Of a DNA stretch of 12,377 nucleotides, positions 1-11,060 are shown piece after piece (position 1 is the first letter of the stretch; each line of letters opens with the position of its first letter). A program made the position numbers and the translations under genes. Location of the stretch: assembly GCF_943912555.1 (NCBI RefSeq), contig NZ_CALTUR010000050.1, positions 1 through 12,377 of the forward strand. The letters are read 5' to 3'. The notes beneath the pieces are model-generated. The model did not search any database, was not told the DNA's origin, and worked only from the letters and a program-made list of their open reading frames with translations. Source of the DNA: an uncultured Streptococcus sp. (GTDB lineage: Bacteria; Bacillota; Bacilli; Lactobacillales; Streptococcaceae).

Positions 1-186
1 ACTTTATACTATACAGTTTTTTGATTTATAAGCCTTTTTACCCAGCATCTTTTCAGTATTTTTCAGAAATGTCTCGATAATAGTTGGATTTATTACAAGT
101 TTTTTACAAAGTTTTCTATATAATAGACTCAAAAATAGTGAAATTGTAAATAATTTTCATTAAACGCTTTCAACGTTATAAAAAAG
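1..186. other. AT-rich non-coding region upstream of the ATP synthase operon
   Basis: This stretch is strongly AT-rich and I see no credible gene on either strand. It contains a TATAAT hexamer at 119-124, but with no acceptable -35 at normal spacing, so I do not call a promoter there. The last part (about 159-177) holds the cre-like element annotated separately. I see no terminator for an upstream gene, so the preceding gene, if any, ends outside the window. Confidence 0.6.
159..174. promoter_or_regulatory. cre-like site (possible CcpA operator) upstream of the atp promoter
   Basis: The 16 bases ATTAAACGCTTTCAAC fit the low-GC Gram-positive cre consensus (TGNAARCGNWWWCA) at every position of the core except the first two bases, which read AT instead of TG. 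The site is centred at about 165.5, some 56 bases upstream of the start expected from the promoter at 187-215. An imperfect dyad, AACG (163-166) with CGTT (174-177), overlaps it. CcpA is the known regulator at cre sites in streptococci. That it acts here is inference from sequence only. Confidence 0.4.
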
Positions 187-215
187 TTGACAAATCCAAT
201 TTTTAGGACTAAACT
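187..215 (+). promoter_or_regulatory. Promoter of the F0F1 ATP synthase operon
   Basis: A consensus -35 TTGACA (187-192) is followed after exactly 17 bases by TAAACT (210-215), a 4/6 match to the -10 box. Transcription would begin near 221-223, giving a leader of about 30 bases before the atpE start. In Streptococcus pneumoniae the promoter of this operon is reported to be induced by low pH. Whether that holds here cannot be read from the sequence. Confidence 0.7.
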
Positions 216-250
216 AAGTAAGTAAATTTTAATTAAAAGGAGAATTCGTC

Positions 251-451
251 ATGAATTTAACATTTTTCGGTCTATGTCTTGCCTGTATGGGTGTATCTCT
301 TGGTGAAGGTATGTTGATGAACGGTTTGTTGAAATCAGTTGCTCGCCAACCAGATATCATCTCAGAACTACGTAGTTTGATGATCCTAGGGGTTGCCTTT
401 ATTGAAGGTACTTTCTTCGTTACTCTTGTCTTTTCATTTATCATCAAATAA
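251..451 (+). CDS. atpE: ATP synthase F0 subunit c
   Basis: This 66-residue protein is the proton-carrying subunit of the membrane ring of F0F1 ATP synthase. It is a helical hairpin: helix 1 about residues 3-25, a polar loop with the family signature A-R-Q-P (31-34), and helix 2 about 43-64. The essential ion-binding carboxylate is Glu52, in AFIEGTF. A second glutamate, Glu19, sits within helix 1 (GEG, 18-20), as in pneumococcus. The positions where pneumococcal optochin-resistance changes are known carry the sensitive-type residues here: Gly20, Met23, Val48, Ala49 and Phe50. The ATG is preceded by AAAAGGAGA (235-242) at 8 bases. It is the first gene of the operon, ahead of subunit a, the streptococcal order rather than the common a-c-b order. 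Confidence 0.97.
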   Translation: MNLTFFGLCLACMGVSLGEGMLMNGLLKSVARQPDIISELRSLMILGVAFIEGTFFVTLVFSFIIK

Positions 452-484
452 AAGAAGTATAAATTGAAAAAGGGAGGATTTTAG

Positions 485-1195
485 ATGGAAGAAAGTATTA
501 ATCCAACCATCAATATTGGTCCTGTTACCTTTAATTTAACCATAGTAGTTTTGACTTTGTTGACTGTAGCACTTATTTTTGGCTTTATTTATTGGGCAAC
601 TCGAAATATGACTTTGAGACCCACAGGAAAACAAAATGTATTAGAGTATTTATTTGATTTTGTTGTTGGATTTACAAAATCAAACCTTGGTCCAATGATA
701 AAGGATTATTCTCTCTTTTATTTCTGTTTATTCCTATTTATGGCCATTGCAAATAATATTGGCTTAATGGCTAGAATTCAGACTACAGATGGTGTAAATC
801 TTTGGACCTCACCAACAGCAAATTTGTCATTTGACTTGGTCTTGTCTTTTACAATTATTTTAATGACCCACGTAGAAGGAATTCGTCGTCGTGGAATCAA
901 AAAGTATTTAAAAGCATTTGTAACACCAGGTTTTATGACACCAATGAATCTCTTGGAAGAAGTTACCAATCTCCTTTCACTTGCATTGCGGGTCTTTGGT
1001 AATATCTTTGCAGGGGAAGTGATGGCAAGTATGTTAGTCCTACTTTCTCATCAGGCCTTCTATTGGTATCCTATTGCTTTTGGAACAAATCTAATCTGGA
1101 CTGCATTTTCTGTTTTTATTTCTTGTGTACAAGCATATGTATTTACATTGTTATCTTCAATGTACCTAGGAAATAAAATTAATGATGAAGAATAG
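485..1195 (+). CDS. atpB: ATP synthase F0 subunit a
   Basis: This 236-residue polytopic membrane protein is the stator channel that passes protons to and from the c ring. Hydrophobic segments lie at roughly 17-37, 76-96, 116-131, 160-187 and 196-226. The key arginine of the family (Arg210 in E. coli) is Arg169, in the conserved helix [13 protein letters not shown] (166-178). Trp205 matches the tryptophan (206 in pneumococcus) reported to affect optochin sensitivity. The ATG follows GGGAGG (472-477) at 7 bases, 33 bases after atpE stops. From memory, the N-terminal half and loops differ from the pneumococcal protein more than the other subunits do, but no key residue is missing. Confidence 0.96.
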   Translation: MEESINPTINIGPVTFNLTIVVLTLLTVALIFGFIYWATRNMTLRPTGKQNVLEYLFDFVVGFTKSNLGPMIKDYSLFYFCLFLFMAIANNIGLMARIQTTDGVNLWTSPTANLSFDLVLSFTIILMTHVEGIRRRGIKKYLKAFVTPGFMTPMNLLEEVTNLLSLALRVFGNIFAGEVMASMLVLLSHQAFYWYPIAFGTNLIWTAFSVFISCVQAYVFTLLSSMYLGNKINDEE

Positions 1196-1208
1196 AAAGG
1201 AGTAGTTT

Positions 1209-1702
1209 ATGAATGTAACAGTAGGTGAATTACTTGGTGATTTTATACTAATCGCTGGTTCCTTTATTCTCTTGCTAGTCTTGGTTAAGAAATACGCTTG
1301 GTCAAATTTGACTAGCATTTTCGAACAAAGAGCAGAAAAAATTGCAGCAGATATTGACGGAGCTGAACAAGCACGTCAAAAAGCAGAAGTATTGGCTCAA
1401 AAACGCGAAGATGAATTGGCTGGTAGCCGTAAAGAAGCTAAGACAATCATTGAGAATGCGAAAGAAACAGCTGAGAAAAGCAAAGCTAGTATTTTAGCAG
1501 ATGCTAAGCTAGAAGCAGGACGCTTGAAAGAAAAAGCGAACCAAGAAATTGCTCAAAATAAAGCTGAAGCTTTACAAAGCGTTAAGGGTGAGGTAGCAGA
1601 TTTGACAATCAGCTTGGCTGGTAAAATCATCTCACAAAACCTTGACGGTCATGCCCATAAAGAACTTATTGATCAGTATATCGATCAGTTAGGAGAAGCT
1701 TA

Positions 1703-1703
<1 letters not shown>
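1209..1703 (+). CDS. atpF: ATP synthase F0 subunit b
   Basis: This 164-residue protein is the peripheral stalk that holds the F1 head against rotation and acts as a dimer. It has one N-terminal membrane helix (about residues 6-27, ending in VKKYAW). A long charged Ala/Glu/Lys/Gln-rich coiled coil (about 35-125) follows, then a C-terminal delta-binding part. Length and layout are normal for the family. The ATG is preceded by AAAGGAG (1196-1202) at 6 bases, and the gap after atpB is 13 bases. The stop overlaps the atpH start by one base (TAATG), and the atpH ribosome-binding site AGGAGA (1691-1696) lies inside this gene. Translation of b and delta is therefore probably coupled. Confidence 0.96.
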
Positions 1704-3759
<2,056 letters not shown>

Positions 3760-3774
3760 GAATAGAGGTGTCAG

Positions 3775-4653
3775 ATGGCAGTATCTCTAAATGATATTAA
3801 AACAAAAATCGCCTCAACAAAAAATACGAGTCAAATCACTAATGCCATGCAGATGGTATCAGCTGCTAAGCTAGGTCGTTCTGAAGAAGCTGCTCGCAAC
3901 TTCCAAGTTTATGCTCAGAAAGTTCGTAAACTGTTGACGGATATTCTTCATGGGAATGGAGCTGGTAGTTCAACTAATCCGATGTTGATTAGCCGTCCAG
4001 TTAAGAAGACAGGCTATATCGTCATTACTTCAGACCGCGGTTTGGTTGGAGGTTATAATTCCTCTATTCTGAAAGCCGTTATGGAGCTGAAAGAAGAATA
4101 CCATCCAGACGGTAAAGGTTTTGAAATGATCTGTATTGGTGGAATGGGAGCTGATTTCTTTAAGGCTCGTGGTATTCAACCACTTTATGAACTACGTGGC
4201 TTGGCAGATCAACCAAGCTTTGATGAAGTTCGTAAGATTATTTCAAAAACTGTTGAAATGTACCAAAATGAACTTTTTGATGAACTCTATGTCTGCTATA
4301 ACCACCATGTCAATACGCTAACTAGTCAAATGCGTGTGGAACAAATGCTTCCAATTGTTGACTTGGATCCAAATGAAGCAGATGACAGTTACAGCTTGAC
4401 CTTTGAATTGGAAACTAGCCGAGAAGAAATTTTGGAGCAGTTGTTGCCTCAGTTTGCAGAAAGTATGATTTACGGGGCTATTATCGATGCTAAGACAGCT
4501 GAAAATGCTGCGGGTATGACCGCCATGCAAACAGCGACAGATAATGCTAAGAAAGTCATTAATGATTTGACAATTCAGTATAACCGTGCCAGACAGGCGG
4601 CGATTACACAAGAAATTACAGAAATCGTAGCAGGAGCTAGTGCCTTAGAATAG
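3775..4653 (+). CDS. atpG: ATP synthase F1 subunit gamma
   Basis: This 292-residue protein is the central rotor shaft that couples the c ring to conformational change in alpha3beta3. The N-terminal helix ([20 protein letters not shown]) and the C-terminal helix (about 240-292, with [20 protein letters not shown] and [12 protein letters not shown]) form the antiparallel coiled-coil shaft, and both carry the family signatures. The central Rossmann-like part spans about 75-200 and includes [12 protein letters not shown] (84-95). The start ATG follows AGAGG (3764-3768) at 6 bases, 15 bases after atpA. It is complete and of normal length. Unlike its neighbours, it is followed by a long spacer. Confidence 0.96.
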   Translation: MAVSLNDIKTKIASTKNTSQITNAMQMVSAAKLGRSEEAARNFQVYAQKVRKLLTDILHGNGAGSSTNPMLISRPVKKTGYIVITSDRGLVGGYNSSILKAVMELKEEYHPDGKGFEMICIGGMGADFFKARGIQPLYELRGLADQPSFDEVRKIISKTVEMYQNELFDELYVCYNHHVNTLTSQMRVEQMLPIVDLDPNEADDSYSLTFELETSREEILEQLLPQFAESMIYGAIIDAKTAENAAGMTAMQTATDNAKKVINDLTIQYNRARQAAITQEITEIVAGASALE

Positions 4654-6145
<1,492 letters not shown>

Positions 6146-6155
6146 GAGGTGATCT

Positions 6156-6575
6156 ATGGCTCAGTTAACTGTCCAGATCGTGACACCAGATGGTCTCGTC
6201 TATGATCACCATGCCAGCTATGTATCAGTTAGAACTCTGGATGGTGAGATGGGGATCTTGCCACGACATGAAAATATGATTGCGGTTTTAGCAGTTGATG
6301 AAGTAAAGGTAAAACGTATTGATGATGAAGATCACGTGAACTGGATTGCAGTAAACGGAGGCGTTATTGAAATTGCAAATAACACCATCACAATCGTTGC
6401 TGATTCTGCAGAACGTGCTCGTGATATCGATGTTAGCCGTGCAGAACGTGCTAAGCTTCGTGCGGAGCGCGAAATCGAAGAAGCCCACGAAAAACACTTG
6501 ATTGACCAAGAGCGTCGTGCTAAGATTGCTTTGCAACGTGCTATTAATCGTATCAATGTCGGAAAAAGACTATAA
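6156..6575 (+). CDS. atpC: ATP synthase F1 subunit epsilon
   Basis: This 139-residue protein belongs to the rotor, links gamma to the c ring and can inhibit ATP hydrolysis. It has the N-terminal beta sandwich (about 1-85; TPDGLVYD and the signature [16 protein letters not shown] at about 30-45). The C-terminal two-helix domain (about 88-139) is rich in Arg, Ala and Glu and is the regulatory part in other bacteria. The start ATG follows an unusually good ribosome-binding site, GAGGTGATC (6146-6154), close to full complement of the 16S tail. It is the last gene of the operon, and the terminator hairpin begins two bases after its stop. Confidence 0.96.
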   Translation: MAQLTVQIVTPDGLVYDHHASYVSVRTLDGEMGILPRHENMIAVLAVDEVKVKRIDDEDHVNWIAVNGGVIEIANNTITIVADSAERARDIDVSRAERAKLRAEREIEEAHEKHLIDQERRAKIALQRAINRINVGKRL

Positions 6576-6576
6576 G

Positions 6577-6610
6577 AAAAAATGAACTTGAGTTACCAAG
6601 TTCATTTTTT
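6577..6610. terminator. Bidirectional intrinsic terminator between atpC and pgl
   Basis: A perfect 14-bp inverted repeat, AAAAAATGAACTTG (6577-6590) and CAAGTTCATTTTTT (6597-6610), encloses a 6-base loop. On the plus strand the stem ends in six T residues. On the minus strand it does the same because the left arm starts with six A residues. It lies directly after atpC and 8 bases beyond the end of the convergent pgl gene, so it can stop transcription from both sides. Confidence 0.9.
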
Positions 6611-6618
6611 ATGTTTTC

Positions 6619-7632
6619 TTAAGGAGCAAAACTGATGCAGACCGCTTCTGGTACATGGAAGTCGTTAGAAAGTTCTGCTAGACGACCAGTTTCAGGATTG
6701 CGTTTAAAGACGGTTGCGTTGTCAGAGTCTTGATGGACAGCAATGACAAATTCTTGGTCTGGTGTCAAATCAAAATCACGTGGAGTCTGACCATGAGTCG
6801 GAACGATTTCTAACAACTCTAAGCTACCGTCTGCAAGGATTGTATATACTGCGATAGAATCATGGCCACGGTTAGAAGCGTAGAGGTATTTACCGTCTTT
6901 AGAGAGACGAATAGCAGCAGTTCCGTTAAAATCTTCGTAACCTTCTGGTAGAGTTGAAATGACCTGCATGCGCTCAAATTCGCCAACACCATCGTAGATT
7001 AGAACCTCGATAGTGCTATTTAGTTCACAAATCAGATAAGCGATTTTATGGTGGTTATGGAAAATGATATGGCGTGAGCCTGCTCCTGGCTGGCTGTGAT
7101 AGGTATAGAGTTTAGATAATTTTCCTTCTTGATCAAGGTCATAGGTGATGACTTGGTCAGTACCTAAATCACAGGTCACTAGATAGTGGTCAGGAGTTAA
7201 ATCTGTATAGTGAACATGGGGCGAAGCTTGATTTTCATGTGGACCTTGGCCACTGTGTTGATCCACATCGCTAAGTAGAAGACTGCCATCTTCCTGACGT
7301 TTATAAACAAGGACCTGTCCCTTGTGGTAGTTTGCCGCGTACACCAAATCACGCTTTTCATCAACGGCAACATAACAATGGGGAGCTCCTTCTTCCACGA
7401 CATGATTTAATAAGGTTCCATCAGTTTGATAGGCTGCAATCCCCCCCTTATCGTCTTGGCTACCAACAGTGTATAAATGTTGGTGCTGGTCAAAGGCAAG
7501 GTAGGTTGGACTTGGTTCAGATGCAAAAAGTTCTAGATTTGAAAGCTGACCAGTTTCTGTATCAAAGTCTGCCTTGTAAATCCCTTGGGAAATTCGACGT
7601 GTATAAGTTCCAAAATAAACAGTTTCTTTCAT
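6619..7632 (-). CDS. pgl: Lactonase family protein, probable 6-phosphogluconolactonase
   Basis: This 337-residue soluble protein has no signal peptide and the look of a seven-bladed beta propeller. It shows repeated segments such as YLAFDQHQHLYTVG, CYVAVDEKRDLVYAAN, IRLSKDGKYLYASNRGHDSIAVY and FDLTPDQEFVIAVHQDSDNATVF. This pattern and length are those of the Pgl/YbhE lactonase family, which hydrolyses 6-phosphogluconolactone to 6-phosphogluconate in the oxidative pentose phosphate pathway. Related propellers have other activities, so the substrate is inferred from family. The ATG follows AGAGG (7640-7644 on the plus strand). It is transcribed alone, convergent with the atp operon and divergent from the lipoprotein gene. 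A run of seven G residues (coding strand, near codons 62-64) could be prone to slippage, but the frame is open. Confidence 0.85.
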   Translation of the reverse strand: MKETVYFGTYTRRISQGIYKADFDTETGQLSNLELFASEPSPTYLAFDQHQHLYTVGSQDDKGGIAAYQTDGTLLNHVVEEGAPHCYVAVDEKRDLVYAANYHKGQVLVYKRQEDGSLLLSDVDQHSGQGPHENQASPHVHYTDLTPDHYLVTCDLGTDQVITYDLDQEGKLSKLYTYHSQPGAGSRHIIFHNHHKIAYLICELNSTIEVLIYDGVGEFERMQVISTLPEGYEDFNGTAAIRLSKDGKYLYASNRGHDSIAVYTILADGSLELLEIVPTHGQTPRDFDLTPDQEFVIAVHQDSDNATVFKRNPETGRLAELSNDFHVPEAVCISFAP

Positions 7633-7660
7633 AACTTTACCTCTATATAAAGATAAGACT

Positions 7661-7669
7661 ATTATATCA
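7661..7669 (-). promoter_or_regulatory. Extended -10 promoter of pgl
   Basis: Read on the minus strand this is TGATATAAT, a perfect TGnTATAAT extended -10 box about 30 bases before the pgl start codon. The region where a -35 should lie (TCCTCC at 17-base spacing) does not resemble TTGACA. This is acceptable for extended -10 promoters, which are common in streptococci. Confidence 0.65.
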
Positions 7670-7734
7670 CAAAAATTGTAGTTGGAGGAACTCTATAACA
7701 CATCAGGTAAATATAATAAAATATCAAATTTAGC

Positions 7735-7762
7735 TTGATTTCCTTTTGAAAAGTGCTATAAT
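7735..7762 (+). promoter_or_regulatory. Promoter of the oligopeptide-binding lipoprotein gene
   Basis: TTGATT (7735-7740) is followed after 16 bases by a perfect TATAAT (7757-7762), itself preceded by TG at 7754-7755, so both a -35 and an extended -10 are present. The transcript would start near 7769 with a leader of about 25 bases that includes AAAGGAG. I looked for a CodY box because such genes are often under CodY, but the best match (7763-7777) has about five mismatches. Confidence 0.75.
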
Positions 7763-7793
7763 AAATCTATGAAATTATCAAAGGAGTTTGACT

Positions 7794-9776
7794 ATGAAAA
7801 AACGTGTTTTCTTAGCAGCTGGAGTTGCTGTACTCTCAGCAGCTGTTCTAGCAGCTTGTTCATCTGGTAATGGGAATAAGGAAGCAACTAAACCAGTTAC
7901 TTATGCCTATGTATTTTCATCAGATCCTGCGACTCTGGATTATACAGTTTCTGCGAATAAGAGTACAAAACAGATTACTGGTAATGTCATTGATGGACTA
8001 CTAGAAAATGATCAATACGGGAATCTAGTACCATCAGTTGCAGAAGATTGGACTGTTTCCAAAGATGGTTTGACTTATACCTATAAAATTCGTAAGGGTA
8101 TCAAGTGGTATACCAATGAAGGCGAAGAATATGGAGAAGTTAAGGCTCAGGATTTTGTGACTGGTCTAAAACACGCAGCTGACAAGAAATCAGAAGGACT
8201 TTATCTTGTACAGGATTCTATTAAAGGATTAGATGACTATGTAAATGGGAAAACAACGGATTTTTCTACTGTTGGTGTAAAAGCAACAGATGATTATACT
8301 GTAGTCTATACTTTAAACCATCCAGAATCTTTCTGGAATTCGAAAACAACAATGGGAGTTCTTGCTCCTGTTAGCGAAGACTTTTTAGCTTCTAAAGGAG
8401 ATGACTTTGGTAAGGCGACTGATGTAACAAGCATTCTATACAATGGGGCTTATCTTCTCACAGGGCTTACATCTAAATCTTCTATTGAAATGACCAAAAA
8501 CCAAAACTATTGGGATAAACAAAATGTCTTTATTGACGATATTAAGTTGTCTTACTTTGATGGTCAGGATGCAGACTCTCTTGGACGTGGTTTTGATGAA
8601 GGAAATTATCCTGCAGCACCTCTCTTTAAAAACTCTGCTAACTATGAACGCTTAAAAGAAAAATACAAAGATAACATTATTTATAGTCAACAACAAGGAA
8701 CTACTTTCTATATTTCGACTAATATTGACCGTGTTGCTTACAATCACACCGCTAAAACAAGTGATGCAGAAAAAACATCTACTAAGAAGGCCTTGCTGAA
8801 CAAAGATTTCCGTCAAGCTTTGGCTTTTGCTACAGATCGTAAAGCAGGAATCTCTCAAGTATTTGGGGACGAAGTAGCACCGCGTAAATTACGTACAAGT
8901 TTAACACCTCCAACATTTGTACAAGTAGGAGAGCGGTCATTTGGGCAAGTAGCTAAGGCAGAATTGGATAAATTAGATGATGTATGGAAAGATGTCAGTC
9001 TTGATGATGCCCAGGATTCACTTCATAATGTAGATAAGGCTAAAGCTAAATTGGAAGCTGCCAAGAAAACTCTTCAAGCTGATGGAGTACAGTTCCCTAT
9101 TCATTTAGATATTCCAGTATCTTCTACTCGTCCACAGTTTGTGCGTCAATATCAATCTTATAAACAATCTATCGAGGAAGCTCTTGGATCAGATAATGTT
9201 ATAGTTGATATTCAACAAGTTTCTGATGATGAATTGGCAAGTATGACGGTTCTAGCTACTTCTAATACCAATACTGACTGGGATATTAATGCAAACAGTG
9301 GATGGGGGCCGGATTACGCAGATCCATCAACTTATCTAGATATATTTGATCCATCATCTGGACCAAATCTTCTTGGTTCCCTAGGTGTAGTACCAGGTAA
9401 AGACAGTTCAGCAATCAAAGCGGTTGGGTTAGATAAGTTTAAAGAGTTAATCACGGATGCTAATAGTGAGAAAACAGATCTTGAAAAACGATATTCTAAA
9501 TATGCAAAAGCTCAAGCTTGGTTAACAGACAGTGCCTTGGTTATTCCTGCACAGTCAGACGGTGCCCAAATGCTAGTAACGAAGAAAGTTCTAGGTACTG
9601 GTGCAGATGGCTGGGTAGGTGATAAGACTAGTGAACATAGCTATAAATATCTTAAACTTCAGGATAAGATTGTCACTACTAAAGAAATGGATGAGTTCCG
9701 CAAGAAATTTGCTGATGAAAAAGCCAAATCAAACGCTGATTATCAGAAGAATTTAGACCGTCATATTCAAGACTAA
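7794..9776 (+). CDS. Oligopeptide ABC transporter substrate-binding lipoprotein, AmiA/AliA/AliB family
   Basis: This 660-residue cell-surface lipoprotein binds extracellular peptides for an Ami/Opp-type ABC importer. The signal peptide is MKKRVFLAAGVAVLSAAVLA, followed by the lipobox LAAC with Cys22 as the lipid anchor. The SBP_bac_5 domain covers most of the rest. It includes the family signature around 80-105 (PSVAEDWTVSKDGLTYTYKI, then KWYT), FWNSKTTMGVLAPV, STKKALLNKDFRQALAFATDR and GWGPDYADPSTYLDI (from 503). Length matches streptococcal AmiA/AliA/AliB. I choose ATG 7794, 7 bases after AAAGGAG (7780-7786). An in-frame TTG at 7788 is too close to that site. No permease or ATPase gene is adjacent, so it probably works with an Ami permease encoded elsewhere. 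I cannot say which paralogue it is (AliA, AliB, AliC/AliD or an Hpp protein). Confidence 0.93.
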   Translation: MKKRVFLAAGVAVLSAAVLAACSSGNGNKEATKPVTYAYVFSSDPATLDYTVSANKSTKQITGNVIDGLLENDQYGNLVPSVAEDWTVSKDGLTYTYKIRKGIKWYTNEGEEYGEVKAQDFVTGLKHAADKKSEGLYLVQDSIKGLDDYVNGKTTDFSTVGVKATDDYTVVYTLNHPESFWNSKTTMGVLAPVSEDFLASKGDDFGKATDVTSILYNGAYLLTGLTSKSSIEMTKNQNYWDKQNVFIDDIKLSYFDGQDADSLGRGFDEGNYPAAPLFKNSANYERLKEKYKDNIIYSQQQGTTFYISTNIDRVAYNHTAKTSDAEKTSTKKALLNKDFRQALAFATDRKAGISQVFGDEVAPRKLRTSLTPPTFVQVGERSFGQVAKAELDKLDDVWKDVSLDDAQDSLHNVDKAKAKLEAAKKTLQADGVQFPIHLDIPVSSTRPQFVRQYQSYKQSIEEALGSDNVIVDIQQVSDDELASMTVLATSNTNTDWDINANSGWGPDYADPSTYLDIFDPSSGPNLLGSLGVVPGKDSSAIKAVGLDKFKELITDANSEKTDLEKRYSKYAKAQAWLTDSALVIPAQSDGAQMLVTKKVLGTGADGWVGDKTSEHSYKYLKLQDKIVTTKEMDEFRKKFADEKAKSNADYQKNLDRHIQD

Positions 9777-9779
9777 TCG

Positions 9780-9805
9780 AATCTCCTCTTTTGAGGGGAT
9801 TTTTT
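9780..9805 (+). terminator. Intrinsic terminator after the lipoprotein gene
   Basis: AATCTCCTC (9780-9788) pairs with GAGGGGATT (9793-9801), with one G-T wobble, around a TTTT loop. A T-run continues to 9805. It starts 4 bases after the stop codon, so the lipoprotein gene is its own transcription unit. Confidence 0.88.
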
Positions 9806-9858
9806 ATGTCGCTGTCTCCATGTAAGCACTTTAAAAAAGAGTTATTTTTTCCTAAAAA

Positions 9859-9867
9859 TGATATAAT
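9859..9867 (+). promoter_or_regulatory. Extended -10 promoter of the AI-2E/TPR gene pair
   Basis: TGATATAAT is a perfect TGnTATAAT extended -10 box, 27 bases before the next start codon. No good -35 is visible at 17-base spacing. It has the same form as the pgl promoter. Confidence 0.65.
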
Positions 9868-9893
9868 GAGAGAACGATAGAAAGGAAGTATTT

Positions 9894-11060
9894 ATGGAGC
9901 AAAAAGAGAAACATTTTAGCCTATCTTGGTTTTTCAAGTGGTTTTTGGATAACAAGGCCATTACGGTATTTTTGGTAACCTTATTATTGGGACTGAATCT
10001 TTTTATTTTAAGTAAGATTAGTTTTCTATTTTCACCTGTTTTAGACTTTTTGGCAGTTGTGATGTTACCAGTCATTCTGTCTGGCCTGCTATATTATTTA
10101 TTAAATCCTATTGTTGATTGGATGGAAAAACACAAAGTTAATCGCGTCATAGCCATCACTATTGTTTTTGTGATTATCGCCCTCTTTATCATTTGGGGCT
10201 TGGCAGTAGCTATTCCAAATCTGCAGCGTCAAGTTTTAACCTTTGCAAGAAATGTACCAATCTATCTCGAAGATGCAGACAGAGTTATTAATGATTTGGT
10301 CACTAAGCGTTTGCCAGATGATTTCAGACCTCAATTAGAGCAAGTTTTAACAAACTTCTCTAGTCAGGCTACAGTTTGGGCAAGTAAAGTTTCTTCTCAG
10401 GCAGTCAACTGGGTGAGCGCCTTTATTAGCGGGGCCTCTCAAGTGATTGTTGCCTTGATTATCGTTCCTTTCATGCTCTTTTATCTCTTGCGTGATGGGA
10501 AAGGCTTGCGTAACTATTTAACCCAATTCATGCCGACGAAATTGAAGGAACCTGTTGGACAAGTTCTATCAGACGTGAATCAACAGTTGTCTAACTATGT
10601 TCGGGGGCAAGTAACAGTAGCTATTATTGTAGCAGTAATGTTTATCATCTTTTTCAAGATTATCGGTCTACGCTATGCGGTTACGCTGGGTGTTACTGCT
10701 GGTATTTTAAATCTGGTTCCTTATCTTGGTAGCTTTCTAGCCATGCTTCCTGCTCTAGTATTGGGCTTGATTGCTGGGCCAGTCATGCTTTTAAAAGTGG
10801 TGATTATCTTTATCGTGGAACAAACTATTGAAGGCCGTTTTGTCTCTCCACTGATTTTGGGAAGCCAATTAAACATCCATCCCATTAATGTTCTCTTTGT
10901 CCTGTTAACTTCAGGATCCATGTTTGGTATTTGGGGAGTCTTGCTTGGTATCCCAGTTTATGCCTCTGCTAAGGTTGTCATTTCAGCAATTTTTGAATGG
11001 TATAAGGTAGTCAGTGGCCTATATGAACTAGAGGGAGAGGAAGTCAAGAGTGAACAATAG
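9894..11060 (+). CDS. AI-2E/PerM family membrane transport protein
   Basis: This 388-residue integral membrane protein has about eight hydrophobic segments. They lie at roughly 22-44, 48-70, 84-107, 180-199, 238-257, 261-280, 282-305 and 328-366, with a soluble part between about 108 and 175. The family motifs are conserved: NLVPYLGS (273-280), EGRFVSPLILGSQLNIHP (313-330) and GIWGVLLGIPVYA (345-357). Named members include the E. coli AI-2 exporter TqsA and various ion or metabolite exporters, so the family does not fix the substrate. A role in autoinducer-2 export is only one possibility. The ATG follows GGAAG (9884-9888). The 3' end overlaps the TPR gene by 11 bases, which points to co-expression. 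Confidence 0.88.
   Translation: MEQKEKHFSLSWFFKWFLDNKAITVFLVTLLLGLNLFILSKISFLFSPVLDFLAVVMLPVILSGLLYYLLNPIVDWMEKHKVNRVIAITIVFVIIALFIIWGLAVAIPNLQRQVLTFARNVPIYLEDADRVINDLVTKRLPDDFRPQLEQVLTNFSSQATVWASKVSSQAVNWVSAFISGASQVIVALIIVPFMLFYLLRDGKGLRNYLTQFMPTKLKEPVGQVLSDVNQQLSNYVRGQVTVAIIVAVMFIIFFKIIGLRYAVTLGVTAGILNLVPYLGSFLAMLPALVLGLIAGPVMLLKVVIIFIVEQTIEGRFVSPLILGSQLNIHPINVLFVLLTSGSMFGIWGVLLGIPVYASAKVVISAIFEWYKVVSGLYELEGEEVKSEQ

Noticed and set aside
119..124. TATAAT hexamer upstream of the atp operon as a second promoter
   Set aside because: No -35-like hexamer is present at 16-18 bases and no TG precedes it. In such AT-rich DNA the hexamer is expected by chance.
4318..4611. Open minus-strand frame of 97 codons opposite atpG
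   Set aside because: It is antisense to conserved gamma-subunit sequence, with no expression signals and a composition unlike a real protein.
7763..7777. CodY-box-like sequence in the leader of the lipoprotein gene
   Set aside because: It matches the 15-base CodY consensus at only about ten positions, which is not persuasive in AT-rich DNA, though CodY control of such receptors is common in streptococci.
7788..7793. TTG at 7788 as the start of the lipoprotein gene
   Set aside because: It would leave one base between the AAAGGAG site and the start. The ATG six bases later has ideal spacing and gives the normal MKK signal-peptide start.
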